Part shown: positions 1 through 8,576 of the stretch, piece by piece
Numbering within the stretch: the stretch's first letter is position 1
Layout: every line of letters begins with the position of its first letter
Source: Streptococcus hyointestinalis
GTDB taxonomy: Bacteria > Bacillota > Bacilli > Lactobacillales > Streptococcaceae
Assembly: GCF_900459405.1 (NCBI RefSeq)
Contig: NZ_UHFN01000007.1
Location: forward strand, 2,170,001 to 2,234,000
Length of the DNA stretch: 64,000 nt
Direction of reading: 5' to 3'
Notes under the pieces: model-generated
Databases searched by the model: none
What the model was told of the DNA's origin: nothing
The model's input: only the letters and a program-made list of their open reading frames with translations
Made by a program: the position numbers and the translations under genes

Positions 1-260
1 ATGTCAATAGGATTTTTAGTGATGAGGAAGTAGCGGCTATCAGAGTCTAAAACTTTTTGTGACTTTTGAGCAAAGGCTTCTTTTGTCCAAACAAAGGTCT
101 TTTTATCAGAAGCTCCTTTATAAGCTTGGATTAACACCTTGTTTTTAGCAGCAGCATCATTAACGGCAATTAAGCCATCACAAGGATACTCTTTTGCCCA
201 ACGGGTAACGGTTTGTCCGTGAATCATACGGTCATCAATTCTTACAAATGAAACACTCAT
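1..260 (-). CDS. levE: PTS mannose/fructose-family EIIB component, 3' end outside window
   Basis: Cytoplasmic IIB subunit of a mannose-family sugar PTS, which receives phosphate from IIA and passes it to the sugar carried through IIC/IID. The visible 86 residues open with MSVSFVRIDDRMIHGQ; His14 in the RxxHGQ context is the expected phosphorylation site. The start lies 29 bp downstream of the levD stop with a purine-rich ribosome site, so it is cotranscribed with levD. The C-terminal half and presumably IIC/IID lie beyond base 1. The name rests on position next to the levQSRT regulatory genes; the family (sorbose/mannose IIB) is certain, fructose/levan specificity is inferred. Confidence 0.85.
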   Translation of the reverse strand, partial: MSVSFVRIDDRMIHGQTVTRWAKEYPCDGLIAVNDAAAKNKVLIQAYKGASDKKTFVWTKEAFAQKSQKVLDSDSRYFLITKNPID

Positions 261-289
261 CTTTGTTCTCCTTTTTCTTTTGACACTTA

Positions 290-724
290 TCAAATATCGT
301 CATCAAGCTCGTCTTCACTAGAGACGACATCAAGCTCTCTCAATGCGGCACCTGCTTCGCCTAGGACGGTCTTGACAAATTCTTGCCCATCAAGCATATC
401 CTTCATAACGACTGCGTTTATTGCCATCGGAAGATTCATTCCCCCTAAAACAATCGCATCCTCCAAGTAGCCCAATTCATCTAGCACCTTGCAGGCTGCG
501 GTCAAAGGGCTGCCTCCGATGATGTCTGCAAGGACAATCACACGATCCTCTTCTTTTAGATGAGATAGAGACTGTCTAAAGTGATGTTCAAACTCGTCGG
601 TACTCATCCCATCTCTTAGCCCATTTGCAATCACGTCACCTATCTTATCCTGCGCAAACATGGCGATGGAGGTCTTGAGACCTGCTGCAAACTCACCATG
701 ACTCACTAATAATAGATACCTCAT
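290..724 (-). CDS. levD: PTS mannose/fructose-family EIIA component
   Basis: IIA subunit of a mannose-class PTS (144 residues, the usual size for a stand-alone EIIA-man). The N-terminus MRYLLLVSHGEFA carries the phosphoacceptor His9, and the segment DIIGGSPLTAA (about residues 67-77) is typical of the fold. It accepts phosphate from HPr and hands it to the IIB encoded just downstream. It follows the levT gene after a terminator and has its own promoter with a cre-like site, matching an operon activated by the LevR/LevS pair and subject to carbon catabolite control. Substrate (fructose/mannose from fructans) is inferred from context. Confidence 0.85.
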   Translation of the reverse strand: MRYLLLVSHGEFAAGLKTSIAMFAQDKIGDVIANGLRDGMSTDEFEHHFRQSLSHLKEEDRVIVLADIIGGSPLTAACKVLDELGYLEDAIVLGGMNLPMAINAVVMKDMLDGQEFVKTVLGEAGAALRELDVVSSEDELDDDI

Positions 725-747
725 AGCCTTCCTCCTTTAGTAACTTT

Positions 748-773
748 ATTGTACAAAAGAGAAACCGTTTTCG
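748..773 (-). promoter_or_regulatory. levD promoter region with cre-like site
   Basis: On the minus strand a TACAAT -10 (748-753) lies upstream of levD, preceded by CGAAAACGGTTTCT (760-773), close to the CcpA cre consensus. The -35 is poor, as expected for a promoter needing an activator; in S. mutans the lev promoter is activated by LevR and repressed by CcpA. Confidence 0.5.
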
Positions 774-823
774 CTATGGAGGATTGTCATTTTCACCAGA
801 TGACAAATGTCATAACTTAAAAA

Positions 824-849
824 ATCCTAAAAGCAAATGCTTCTAGGAT
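824..849 (-). terminator. Terminator after levT
   Basis: Inverted repeat ATCCTA.AAGC / GCTT.TAGGAT followed on the minus strand by a run of six T. The stem overlaps the levT stop codon and separates the regulatory genes from the PTS genes. Confidence 0.75.
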
Positions 850-2126
850 GGATTATCAGTTATTTCTTTTTCAATGGTGATTAAGTCATTATCAACGGTT
901 TGTTGCTTGAGCGCCTTGGTGATGAGATAGTCAGACTTGGCAAGGATATTTTGATAATCCTTGACCGTTGGCTGCGCCTGTGAATGCTTGAGGATATAAT
1001 CAAGCGTGCTTGAGGTGACCACATTGGCTCCTAGATGGTCACTTTGAAATAATTGCTGCGTCTCTTTACTGACCATGACTTTCTTGATAACAGAGGCGCC
1101 TTGAGAATACTTGACAAGGGACTGCTGGGTCTCATCTGAGGTAAACTCGCTTAGTAACTGACTAGCCAGTCTAGCATGCCTTGTCTTGGCACCGATAGCT
1201 AGTAAAGAGACCGATAACTGGCTCGCCTTGACATCTGAAGACGCCGCAGGAAGAGGCAAACACGTCCAAGAAAAAGTGGTGTACTTGGCACTACGATAGG
1301 GATAAGGCTTGTAGGTGCGGTATTGCGCAAGCGTCATCGGCTTAAAGGCAACCTCACCTTGGTCAAAGTCATTATCAGTTGCTTCTCTTGTCTCAATGTC
1401 TGAAAGCTGGTGAATATAGTTAAGCGCTTTTTTCATCTGGGGAGTATTGATGGTGACGTCTCCATCCGCAGTCACAATCTGACCACCATAAGCTGCCAAA
1501 GCCGTCTGCCAATCATATCCTGTCAAGGAATAGAGTTGTAAAGAGCTATCTGTTGGGGTTAATTGCTTACAAATAGAGAGAAAAGTCGTCAAATCCCAGC
1601 CTTTTTGAGAAATAGCAATTCCTTTTTGGGCAAGAATGTCTGTATTGACACAAAGCATGGTAGGATTGCTTTCAAAAGGAAGCGCATATTGCTCCTTAGC
1701 ATAGCGTCCTGCTGCTAAGGCAGAAGGGTAAAAACGGCTGAGAGCTTTCTTATCTCCGATGGAAAGACTGGAGAGTTTTTTCAGAGCACCTATCGAAGCT
1801 AAGCGGCTAAAGTCATCATCAGGCACGACAAACACATCTGGCTCCTTGCCACTTACGATTTTCTGTGCTAACCAGTCGGCATAATCCTTCTTTCGGATAC
1901 CCGTTTCATAGATGACCTTGACTTTAGGATGTTTCTTCTCAAAGCGAGCAATCGCCTCATCAATCACTTTGCTACTAGAAGAAGGCACACCCCAGCTACT
2001 GTCAGCATAGGTCCCAAGCGTGATCACTATCGTCTGCCCTTGATACCACCAGTAGCCAAGCACAGACAAGACTACTAGCACCACACTCGCTACAAAAAGA
2101 TACAAATGCCGTCTAGTCATCGCCAT
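843..2126 (-). CDS. levT: Extracellular solute-binding protein (family 1), LevT-like sensor accessory
   Basis: 427-residue ABC-type sugar-binding protein with an N-terminal hydrophobic anchor (about residues 8-28) and no lipobox cysteine, so it is probably membrane tethered and faces outward. The remainder resembles family 1 solute-binding proteins (ITLGTYADSSWG near 35, DVFVVPDDDFSRLA near 97). There is no ABC permease nearby; it ends a four-gene run with a histidine kinase, response regulator and second binding protein, the levQSRT arrangement of S. mutans, where LevQ and LevT are needed for fructan signal sensing. The start overlaps levR by 14 bp, indicating translational coupling. Function is inferred from synteny. 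Confidence 0.75.
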   Translation of the reverse strand: MAMTRRHLYLFVASVVLVVLSVLGYWWYQGQTIVITLGTYADSSWGVPSSSSKVIDEAIARFEKKHPKVKVIYETGIRKKDYADWLAQKIVSGKEPDVFVVPDDDFSRLASIGALKKLSSLSIGDKKALSRFYPSALAAGRYAKEQYALPFESNPTMLCVNTDILAQKGIAISQKGWDLTTFLSICKQLTPTDSSLQLYSLTGYDWQTALAAYGGQIVTADGDVTINTPQMKKALNYIHQLSDIETREATDNDFDQGEVAFKPMTLAQYRTYKPYPYRSAKYTTFSWTCLPLPAASSDVKASQLSVSLLAIGAKTRHARLASQLLSEFTSDETQQSLVKYSQGASVIKKVMVSKETQQLFQSDHLGANVVTSSTLDYILKHSQAQPTVKDYQNILAKSDYLITKALKQQTVDNDLITIEKEITDNPS

Positions 2127-2793
2127 GCTCCACTTGATAAGAGATCACGCCTGCTTGAGTCGCCCAAATAGCCAACTGCGTGCGGTCACGCAGCTCTAGC
2201 TTAGCTAAAATAGCAGACAAGTAATTGCGCACTGTGCCTTCGGATAAAAACAAATCCGCTGCGATTTCTTTATTGGATTTGCCGTAGGCGACATCCTTGA
2301 CAATCTGCCACTCCACATCAGATAAACTCTCAACCTGCTTAGAGTCAACCTGAACGGTAAAGTTTGACTGCGCCATCTGTGAAAAAATTGTGACCACTTT
2401 ACTAGCAATATCAGGATTGATCATGGCACCTCCACTATAGACAGTGTGGATAGCCTTGTGCAATTCCTCTGTTGAGACGCCCTTTAGCAAATACCCTGAC
2501 GCTCCGTACTTGAGGGCACTAAAGATAAACTCGTCATCATCAAATGTCGTTATGATGATAATCTTGATGTCACTGTAGCGCTCCTTGACACGCTTAGTAC
2601 ACAAGACTCCGTCAAGAACAGGCATTCTGACATCCATCAAAATCACATCTGGACGACTGGTTTTTAACTTGTCTAAGACCTCCTCACCGTCTGAAGCGCT
2701 CGCCACAACCTCTATGTCCTCAAACGAGGACAAAATAATGCCAAGCGACTCTCTGATAAGCTCTTGGTCATCAGCAATCAATACCTTAATCAT
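2113..2793 (-). CDS. levR: LuxR/NarL-type response regulator (LevR-like)
   Basis: 226-residue DNA-binding response regulator. Receiver domain at residues 1-120 with acidic pocket D8/D9, phosphoacceptor D54 (VILMDVRMP) and the conserved Thr and Lys (TTFDDD, LLKG). A LuxR-type helix-turn-helix follows (about residues 157-218, SNKEIAADLFLSEGTVRNYL). It overlaps the kinase gene upstream by 4 bp and the binding-protein gene downstream by 14 bp, so all are one operon. Paired with the HisKA_3 kinase LevS, it likely activates the adjacent levDE PTS operon, as LevR does for levD and fruA in S. mutans; target genes are inferred. Confidence 0.8.
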   Translation of the reverse strand: MIKVLIADDQELIRESLGIILSSFEDIEVVASASDGEEVLDKLKTSRPDVILMDVRMPVLDGVLCTKRVKERYSDIKIIIITTFDDDEFIFSALKYGASGYLLKGVSTEELHKAIHTVYSGGAMINPDIASKVVTIFSQMAQSNFTVQVDSKQVESLSDVEWQIVKDVAYGKSNKEIAADLFLSEGTVRNYLSAILAKLELRDRTQLAIWATQAGVISYQVEHGDD

Positions 2794-4106
2794 AGTTGCT
2801 CTCCTTTTTGCTTTGGAATATCCACAATCGTTTTAAAGCCCTTGTCGTTAGAAAAAGTAACGCCAGCTCCGATAATCGCTAGACGCTCACGCATCTGCGT
2901 CAGACCATAACCAAACTGCAGTGTCTCAAACCCGACACCATCATCTTGGATAATCAAGTGATAATGCTCATCACTAGTCATCTGGATAGTCACATGATGG
3001 GCATGTCCATGACGAAGACTATTGGTGAGGGATTCTTGGATAACTCGAAAGATGATGTCTTCCTTAGTCACCTCTAAATCAACAGCACCCCACTGATAAT
3101 CCAGCGTAATCTCTAAGTCTGATAACACCTCATAATCACGAATAATCTTCTCTAGTGCCACTTGTAAAGACTGCCCTTCAAGCGCACCTGGTCTTAGCTT
3201 TTCAATGGAACGCCTCACGTCTTTTATACCTTCTCGAACCACTTCTGAGATATTTTTCAGCTGCTTTTTGGCTCTACTTGGGTCAAGGTCAATCAGAACA
3301 AGCACGGCATCTATACCAGCAGAAATCCCTGTCAAAGCATGTCCTAGTGTATCGTGTATCTCTCTTGCGATACGCTTTCTTTCCTTATCCTTAGCGTTTT
3401 TCTCACTGATAGCAAGGTAGCTGTGCAGCTCTCTATTTGCCTGCTCAGCCATGCGTAGCTCTTCCTCGATTTTATGCGTTTCGGACACGGAGTAGATGAT
3501 AGCTAGGATAAGATTGACAATAAAAATCATGACACTAAATGAATAGAGAAAAGACTTGATAAATAGCGTCAGCATGTGGTAGCGAGTCGGTAAAAAACTC
3601 AGATAGACCTCTAAGGTCGGTAATTTGACAACCATCGCTAAAATCTGGCTATTGGACAAGAGCAACATGGCAAAACTGAGTATCAAAAAGAGCACCCAGT
3701 AACGCCTCTGCCTAGCCGTGTAAAAATCCGTATAAGTCTGGAAAATATCTAATAAAACCAGAAGAATAACGCCATTATAACTCCCCTGCAAAAAGCTAAA
3801 AGTCACCAGCAGCAAGCAAATCTCAAGAAACAAAAGCCACTCCTCATAAATGCTCTTTTCAAACAGAGACTGACGCAGATGGATGAGACCAAGTAAGAGC
3901 AAAAACGAGAAGATACTTCCTAAAAAGACTGTCGAAGGTGCTGTAGGGATGACACCAACCTTATCAAGAAAGTCTTGACTAGCCCCTGTCTCGATGATAT
4001 AGGTCGTACAGAGCAGGTACAAGGAAGCATGATAGATAACAGCGATGAGCGTTATCACAACAAAGCCTCTCCACAGCAGCGGACGTGATTTGGCATAGGT
4101 CATCAT
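2790..4106 (-). CDS. levS: Sensor histidine kinase, HisKA_3 (HPK7) family (LevS-like)
   Basis: 438-residue membrane sensor kinase. About five membrane segments occupy residues 12-205, then a coiled linker and a HisKA_3 dimerisation domain with the phosphoacceptor His in REIHDTLGHALTGI. The C-terminal ATPase carries an N-box region (QESLTNSLRHG) and G-box (IIQDDGVGF). No large extracellular domain is present, which fits a kinase that reads its signal through separate binding proteins (LevQ and LevT, encoded on both sides). An alternative start one codon later is possible (MM). Confidence 0.82.
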   Translation of the reverse strand: MMTYAKSRPLLWRGFVVITLIAVIYHASLYLLCTTYIIETGASQDFLDKVGVIPTAPSTVFLGSIFSFLLLLGLIHLRQSLFEKSIYEEWLLFLEICLLLVTFSFLQGSYNGVILLVLLDIFQTYTDFYTARQRRYWVLFLILSFAMLLLSNSQILAMVVKLPTLEVYLSFLPTRYHMLTLFIKSFLYSFSVMIFIVNLILAIIYSVSETHKIEEELRMAEQANRELHSYLAISEKNAKDKERKRIAREIHDTLGHALTGISAGIDAVLVLIDLDPSRAKKQLKNISEVVREGIKDVRRSIEKLRPGALEGQSLQVALEKIIRDYEVLSDLEITLDYQWGAVDLEVTKEDIIFRVIQESLTNSLRHGHAHHVTIQMTSDEHYHLIIQDDGVGFETLQFGYGLTQMRERLAIIGAGVTFSNDKGFKTIVDIPKQKGEQL

Positions 4107-4108
4107 TG

Positions 4109-5053
4109 CTACCCCATCTCTACAGGACTATTGCGGTCGTACCAAGACACCTTGATGGTGATGTTTTTGGCTACTTTCTTTCCCTTTACAAGGGAGTAAA
4201 CAGAGGCTGCAGCACGTTTTCCCATGGTGATAGGCGACTGAGCAACGGTCCCTTTCAAGGTATTTGTTTGACTGAGCAATTGCTTAAAGTCTCGTGAGCC
4301 GTCCACGCTATAAATGGCAACAGAGGTCAGTCTATGCGACTGAATCGCAGCAAGAGCACCAAGAGCTGCTCGGTCATTTAGCGACATGACCGTATCAAAG
4401 CTCACCCCACTTGCAATCACACGCTCAACCTGTGGCATGGCTACTTCTGTTTGCCCTTTGGTCTCTTTTCTTGCCACAATCTGATAGTTAGCATAGGGCG
4501 CTAGAGTGTCGACAAAACCTCGCACACGGCTGCTAGCAGATACCGTTGTTTTATGCTCTAAAATCAAGATCTGAGCGCTCTTTTGATCCGCCATCAGATG
4601 TTTAGCAATAAGCACTCCTGCCTGATAATTGTCAGACACAATCGTTGTATCCGCTAGCTTTTTATCAGACAGTTGCGTGTCAACAACGATGATTTTAATC
4701 CCTTTTTGCTTTGCCTTTTTCAAATAACCTAGCAGCTTCTTACTATGACTATCAACGGGGTTAATGATAATAGCATCCACTTTTTGCTTGATAAACAGCT
4801 CGATTTGCTGACACTGTTTTGTGACACTTAACTGTGGATCACGTGTATAGACACGATTGCCTTGTCTTTCTAGCTTACGGACAATCTCGTCATTTACCAC
4901 TTGATAAAAATCATTATTCATCGTCATATAAGTCGTCCCAACAGTCAGCCGATTAGGATTTAGCGCTTTTTGTTGTCCCCAAGCATATATCCCAAGAGTC
5001 AGTAACACCGTGATACTAGTAACAACTACAGGAAATGATAACACCTTTTTCAT
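4109..5053 (-). CDS. levQ: Periplasmic-binding-protein-like sugar sensor (LevQ-like)
   Basis: 314-residue type I periplasmic binding protein (Peripla_BP_4, ribose-binding/LacI fold) with an uncleaved-looking N-terminal membrane segment (about residues 5-25) and no lipobox. Fold features include VDAIIINPVDSHSKKLLGYL (near 92) and SLNDRAALGALAAIQS (near 224). It is the first gene of the levQSRT operon, two bases from the kinase start. With no transporter partner, it probably presents ligand to the kinase rather than to a permease, as shown for S. mutans LevQ; ligand identity (fructose or fructan products) is inferred. Confidence 0.75.
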   Translation of the reverse strand: MKKVLSFPVVVTSITVLLTLGIYAWGQQKALNPNRLTVGTTYMTMNNDFYQVVNDEIVRKLERQGNRVYTRDPQLSVTKQCQQIELFIKQKVDAIIINPVDSHSKKLLGYLKKAKQKGIKIIVVDTQLSDKKLADTTIVSDNYQAGVLIAKHLMADQKSAQILILEHKTTVSASSRVRGFVDTLAPYANYQIVARKETKGQTEVAMPQVERVIASGVSFDTVMSLNDRAALGALAAIQSHRLTSVAIYSVDGSRDFKQLLSQTNTLKGTVAQSPITMGKRAAASVYSLVKGKKVAKNITIKVSWYDRNSPVEMG

Positions 5054-5098
5054 ACCAGCCTCTCCCCCAAAGCAAATGTCAAAGTGATTCTTGCTCTT

Positions 5099-5104
5099 AT
5101 TATA
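5099..5104 (-). promoter_or_regulatory. -10 element of the levQSRT operon
   Basis: TATAAT on the minus strand about 45 bp upstream of levQ; a weak TGAAAA lies 17 bp further upstream. It is the only good -10 between levQ and the groEL terminator. Confidence 0.45.
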
Positions 5105-5156
5105 TCACAGAGAAAAGCAACTTTTCAGAAAATATCGACTTCTTTTCCACCAAAAA

Positions 5157-5182
5157 AACTCTTGATTGCTCAAGAGTTTTTG
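5157..5182 (-). terminator. groESL operon terminator
   Basis: Perfect stem AAACTCTTGA / TCAAGAGTTT with a TTGC loop just after the groEL stop, flanked by T runs on the minus strand. Confidence 0.85.
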
Positions 5183-5188
5183 GTTTGA

Positions 5189-6835
<1,647 letters not shown>

Positions 6836-6844
6836 TCATTTATT

Positions 6845-7129
6845 TTAGCTCAAAATCGCTAATACATCTGATTCACGGACAATGGCATAAGTGTCATCGC
6901 CATCTTTGACTTCTACACTTGAGTAAGGCTCAAATACCACAGTGTCTCCAGCTTTTAGGCTAGGGGCAATCAAGTCACCGTTTAAAGTGCGTGTGCCTTC
7001 GCCAACAGCGACTACTGTGGCTGTTTTGGTCTTGTCATCGCTTGCGCCAGCAATCACAAAGCCACCAATCTTTTGTTCTTTTTCTTCTGTTACACTAAGA
7101 ACCACACGGTCTCCTAATGGTTTCAACAT
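6845..7129 (-). CDS. groS: Co-chaperonin GroES (Hsp10)
   Basis: 94-residue lid subunit of the GroEL chaperonin. The start is set at [12 protein letters not shown], the conserved GroES N-terminus, with GGAGGTAAT just upstream; a longer reading adds six non-conserved residues and would place the start before the ribosome site. The mobile loop region ([14 protein letters not shown]) and the C-terminal beta strand with [13 protein letters not shown] are intact. First gene of the operon behind CIRCE. Confidence 0.97.
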   Translation of the reverse strand: MLKPLGDRVVLSVTEEKEQKIGGFVIAGASDDKTKTATVVAVGEGTRTLNGDLIAPSLKAGDTVVFEPYSSVEVKDGDDTYAIVRESDVLAILS

Positions 7130-7153
7130 AATATTACCTCCAAACATGCTATT

Positions 7154-7180
7154 TTAGCACTCTTTGTAGGTGAGTGCTAA
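7154..7180 (-). promoter_or_regulatory. CIRCE operator (HrcA binding site)
   Basis: Perfect TTAGCACTC-N9-GAGTGCTAA inverted repeat between the groES promoter and its ribosome site. This is the established HrcA heat-shock operator. Confidence 0.97.
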
Positions 7181-7191
7181 TTCATGATTCT

Positions 7192-7219
7192 ATTTTAACA
7201 CTTGGTCAGAAATAGTCAA
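7192..7219 (-). promoter_or_regulatory. groES promoter
   Basis: Minus strand TTGACT (7214-7219), 16-bp spacer, TAAAAT (7192-7197); transcription would begin close to or inside the CIRCE element. Confidence 0.75.
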
Positions 7220-7325
7220 GAGAAAAAGATTAGAATAACAAAGTTTTTCCATCTTCTTTTTATATCCTGTCATATGAGCCTTGCTACCACTTGATAGCCA
7301 AAAACAACCACTTAGTAAAAAGCCC

Positions 7326-7353
7326 TTGTTTATGCGCTAGGAGCTGATATAAT
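7326..7353 (+). promoter_or_regulatory. Promoter of the LytTR-LiaF-like operon
   Basis: TTGTTT (7326-7331), 16-bp spacer, TATAAT (7348-7353). An ATG at 7352 overlaps the -10 and cannot be the translation start, which places it at 7376. Confidence 0.7.
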
Positions 7354-7375
7354 GAAGAGGTCAAGGAGGTTGATA

Positions 7376-7822
7376 ATGAAAATCACAATCGAGCTAGATG
7401 ATTATCTAGAGGATGTGGAGGTAGTGATTCGCACCAGTCAGTTGACACCTGAAATCGAGAGTATCAAGCGCTCATTAGAAAAAGCAGTCGCCCCACCCAT
7501 TCTCTTTTATCGGGGAAATAATGAATTTTACGTGAAAATTGAGAGTATTCTTTTCTTTGAGACTGACGGCAGCAAAATCTATGCGCACGCTAGAGAGGAA
7601 GCCTACGAGGTCAAGCTCAAGCTCTACGAGCTTGAAGAGCAGCTGCCGCACTATTTTTGCCGAATCTCAAAGTCTACTATCGTCAATACCCGAGAGATTT
7701 ACGCTTTAGAAAAGTCTTTTTCTGGGACAAGCACTGTGCGTTTCTACGACACCAAAAAACAGGTGCATGTCTCCAGACACTACTACCACATGTTAAAGGA
7801 AAAATTGCATGACACACGATAA
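7376..7822 (+). CDS. LytTR-family DNA-binding transcriptional regulator
   Basis: 148-residue regulator whose C-terminal two thirds are a LytTR DNA-binding domain: FYVKIESILFFETDGSKIYAHA (split here around residues 50-72), CRISKSTIVN near 100, and HVSRHYYHMLKEKL at the end. There is no receiver domain, so it is a stand-alone type. The start at 7376 follows AAGGAGG by six bases. It precedes a membrane protein by 32 bp, the layout of streptococcal LytTR regulatory systems in which a membrane partner restrains the regulator (for example HdrRM, BrsRM in S. mutans). Here the partner is LiaF-like, so a link to envelope stress is possible but unproven. Confidence 0.85.
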   Translation: MKITIELDDYLEDVEVVIRTSQLTPEIESIKRSLEKAVAPPILFYRGNNEFYVKIESILFFETDGSKIYAHAREEAYEVKLKLYELEEQLPHYFCRISKSTIVNTREIYALEKSFSGTSTVRFYDTKKQVHVSRHYYHMLKEKLHDTR

Positions 7823-7854
7823 GACACCGTTAGGTTATTTAGGAGGATTTTAAT

Positions 7855-8544
7855 ATGAAACACACATCACGTCGCATTTTGTCAGGTTTACTCTTGATTG
7901 GATTGGCGCTTTTACTGGTTCTGCAAGGGCTCTACAGTATCTTTTCAGGAAATATCTGGGTGCTGATTTGGATGGGCTTGTTTGTTATCTTTGGGCTCAG
8001 CCGTTGGTTTGATAGAGATTGGCTAAGTGGACTCGTCTTTTTCTACATCGCCTTTTTGATTGGCAATCAAAGCTACCACTGGGTGCACTTGTCACTGTCT
8101 ATTCTCATTCTTGTTGGTTGGCTCTTTTTCATCGGACTTGCCATGATTTTTCCCTCTTCTCGCAGACACTGGTACAAAAAAAGATATGATGACACCTTTA
8201 TAGAAAGCACAGATGACCACCACCTGTCCACTTCCTTTGGCTCTAGCAGTCACTACATCAATGACCCTGATTTTCATTATGCCAAGGCTGAGATCGGATT
8301 TGGCAAGCTTAACGTCTATTTTGACAATGCCATCATCCAAGGCGACAGTGCTGAGGTGAATGTCGAGGTCGGATTTGGTAAGCTGGTGCTCTACATTCCT
8401 AAAAACTGGATTGTCAAAAGCAACATCGAAACAGGCTTTGGCGGTGTTGACCTTCCACAGACTGCCCCTATCACAGAGGACAGCAAAACCCTCTACCTCA
8501 AAGGTGAAGTCGGATTTGGCGCACTCAGTGTCGTTTATCTCTAA
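7855..8544 (+). CDS. LiaF-like membrane protein (cell wall-active antibiotic response family)
   Basis: 229 residues: about four N-terminal membrane helices (residues 8-100), a basic linker, then a C-terminal domain with four repeats of a G-F-G strand motif (EIGFGKLNVYF, EVGFGKLVLYIP, ETGFGGVDLP, EVGFGALSVVYL), the beta-rich fold of LiaF/YvqF C-termini. LiaF proteins inhibit envelope-stress kinases; here the gene is coupled to a LytTR regulator and not to a LiaRS pair, so it may control that regulator. Good AGGAGG ribosome site. Function inferred. Confidence 0.75.
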   Translation: MKHTSRRILSGLLLIGLALLLVLQGLYSIFSGNIWVLIWMGLFVIFGLSRWFDRDWLSGLVFFYIAFLIGNQSYHWVHLSLSILILVGWLFFIGLAMIFPSSRRHWYKKRYDDTFIESTDDHHLSTSFGSSSHYINDPDFHYAKAEIGFGKLNVYFDNAIIQGDSAEVNVEVGFGKLVLYIPKNWIVKSNIETGFGGVDLPQTAPITEDSKTLYLKGEVGFGALSVVYL

Positions 8545-8576
8545 AAAAGTTCCTTGATGATTCAAGGAACTTTTTT
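8543..8576. terminator. Bidirectional terminator between LiaF-like gene and clpC
   Basis: Stem AAAAAGTTCCTTGA / TCAAGGAACTTTTT with a short loop, T runs on both strands, exactly between two convergent stop codons. Confidence 0.9.
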
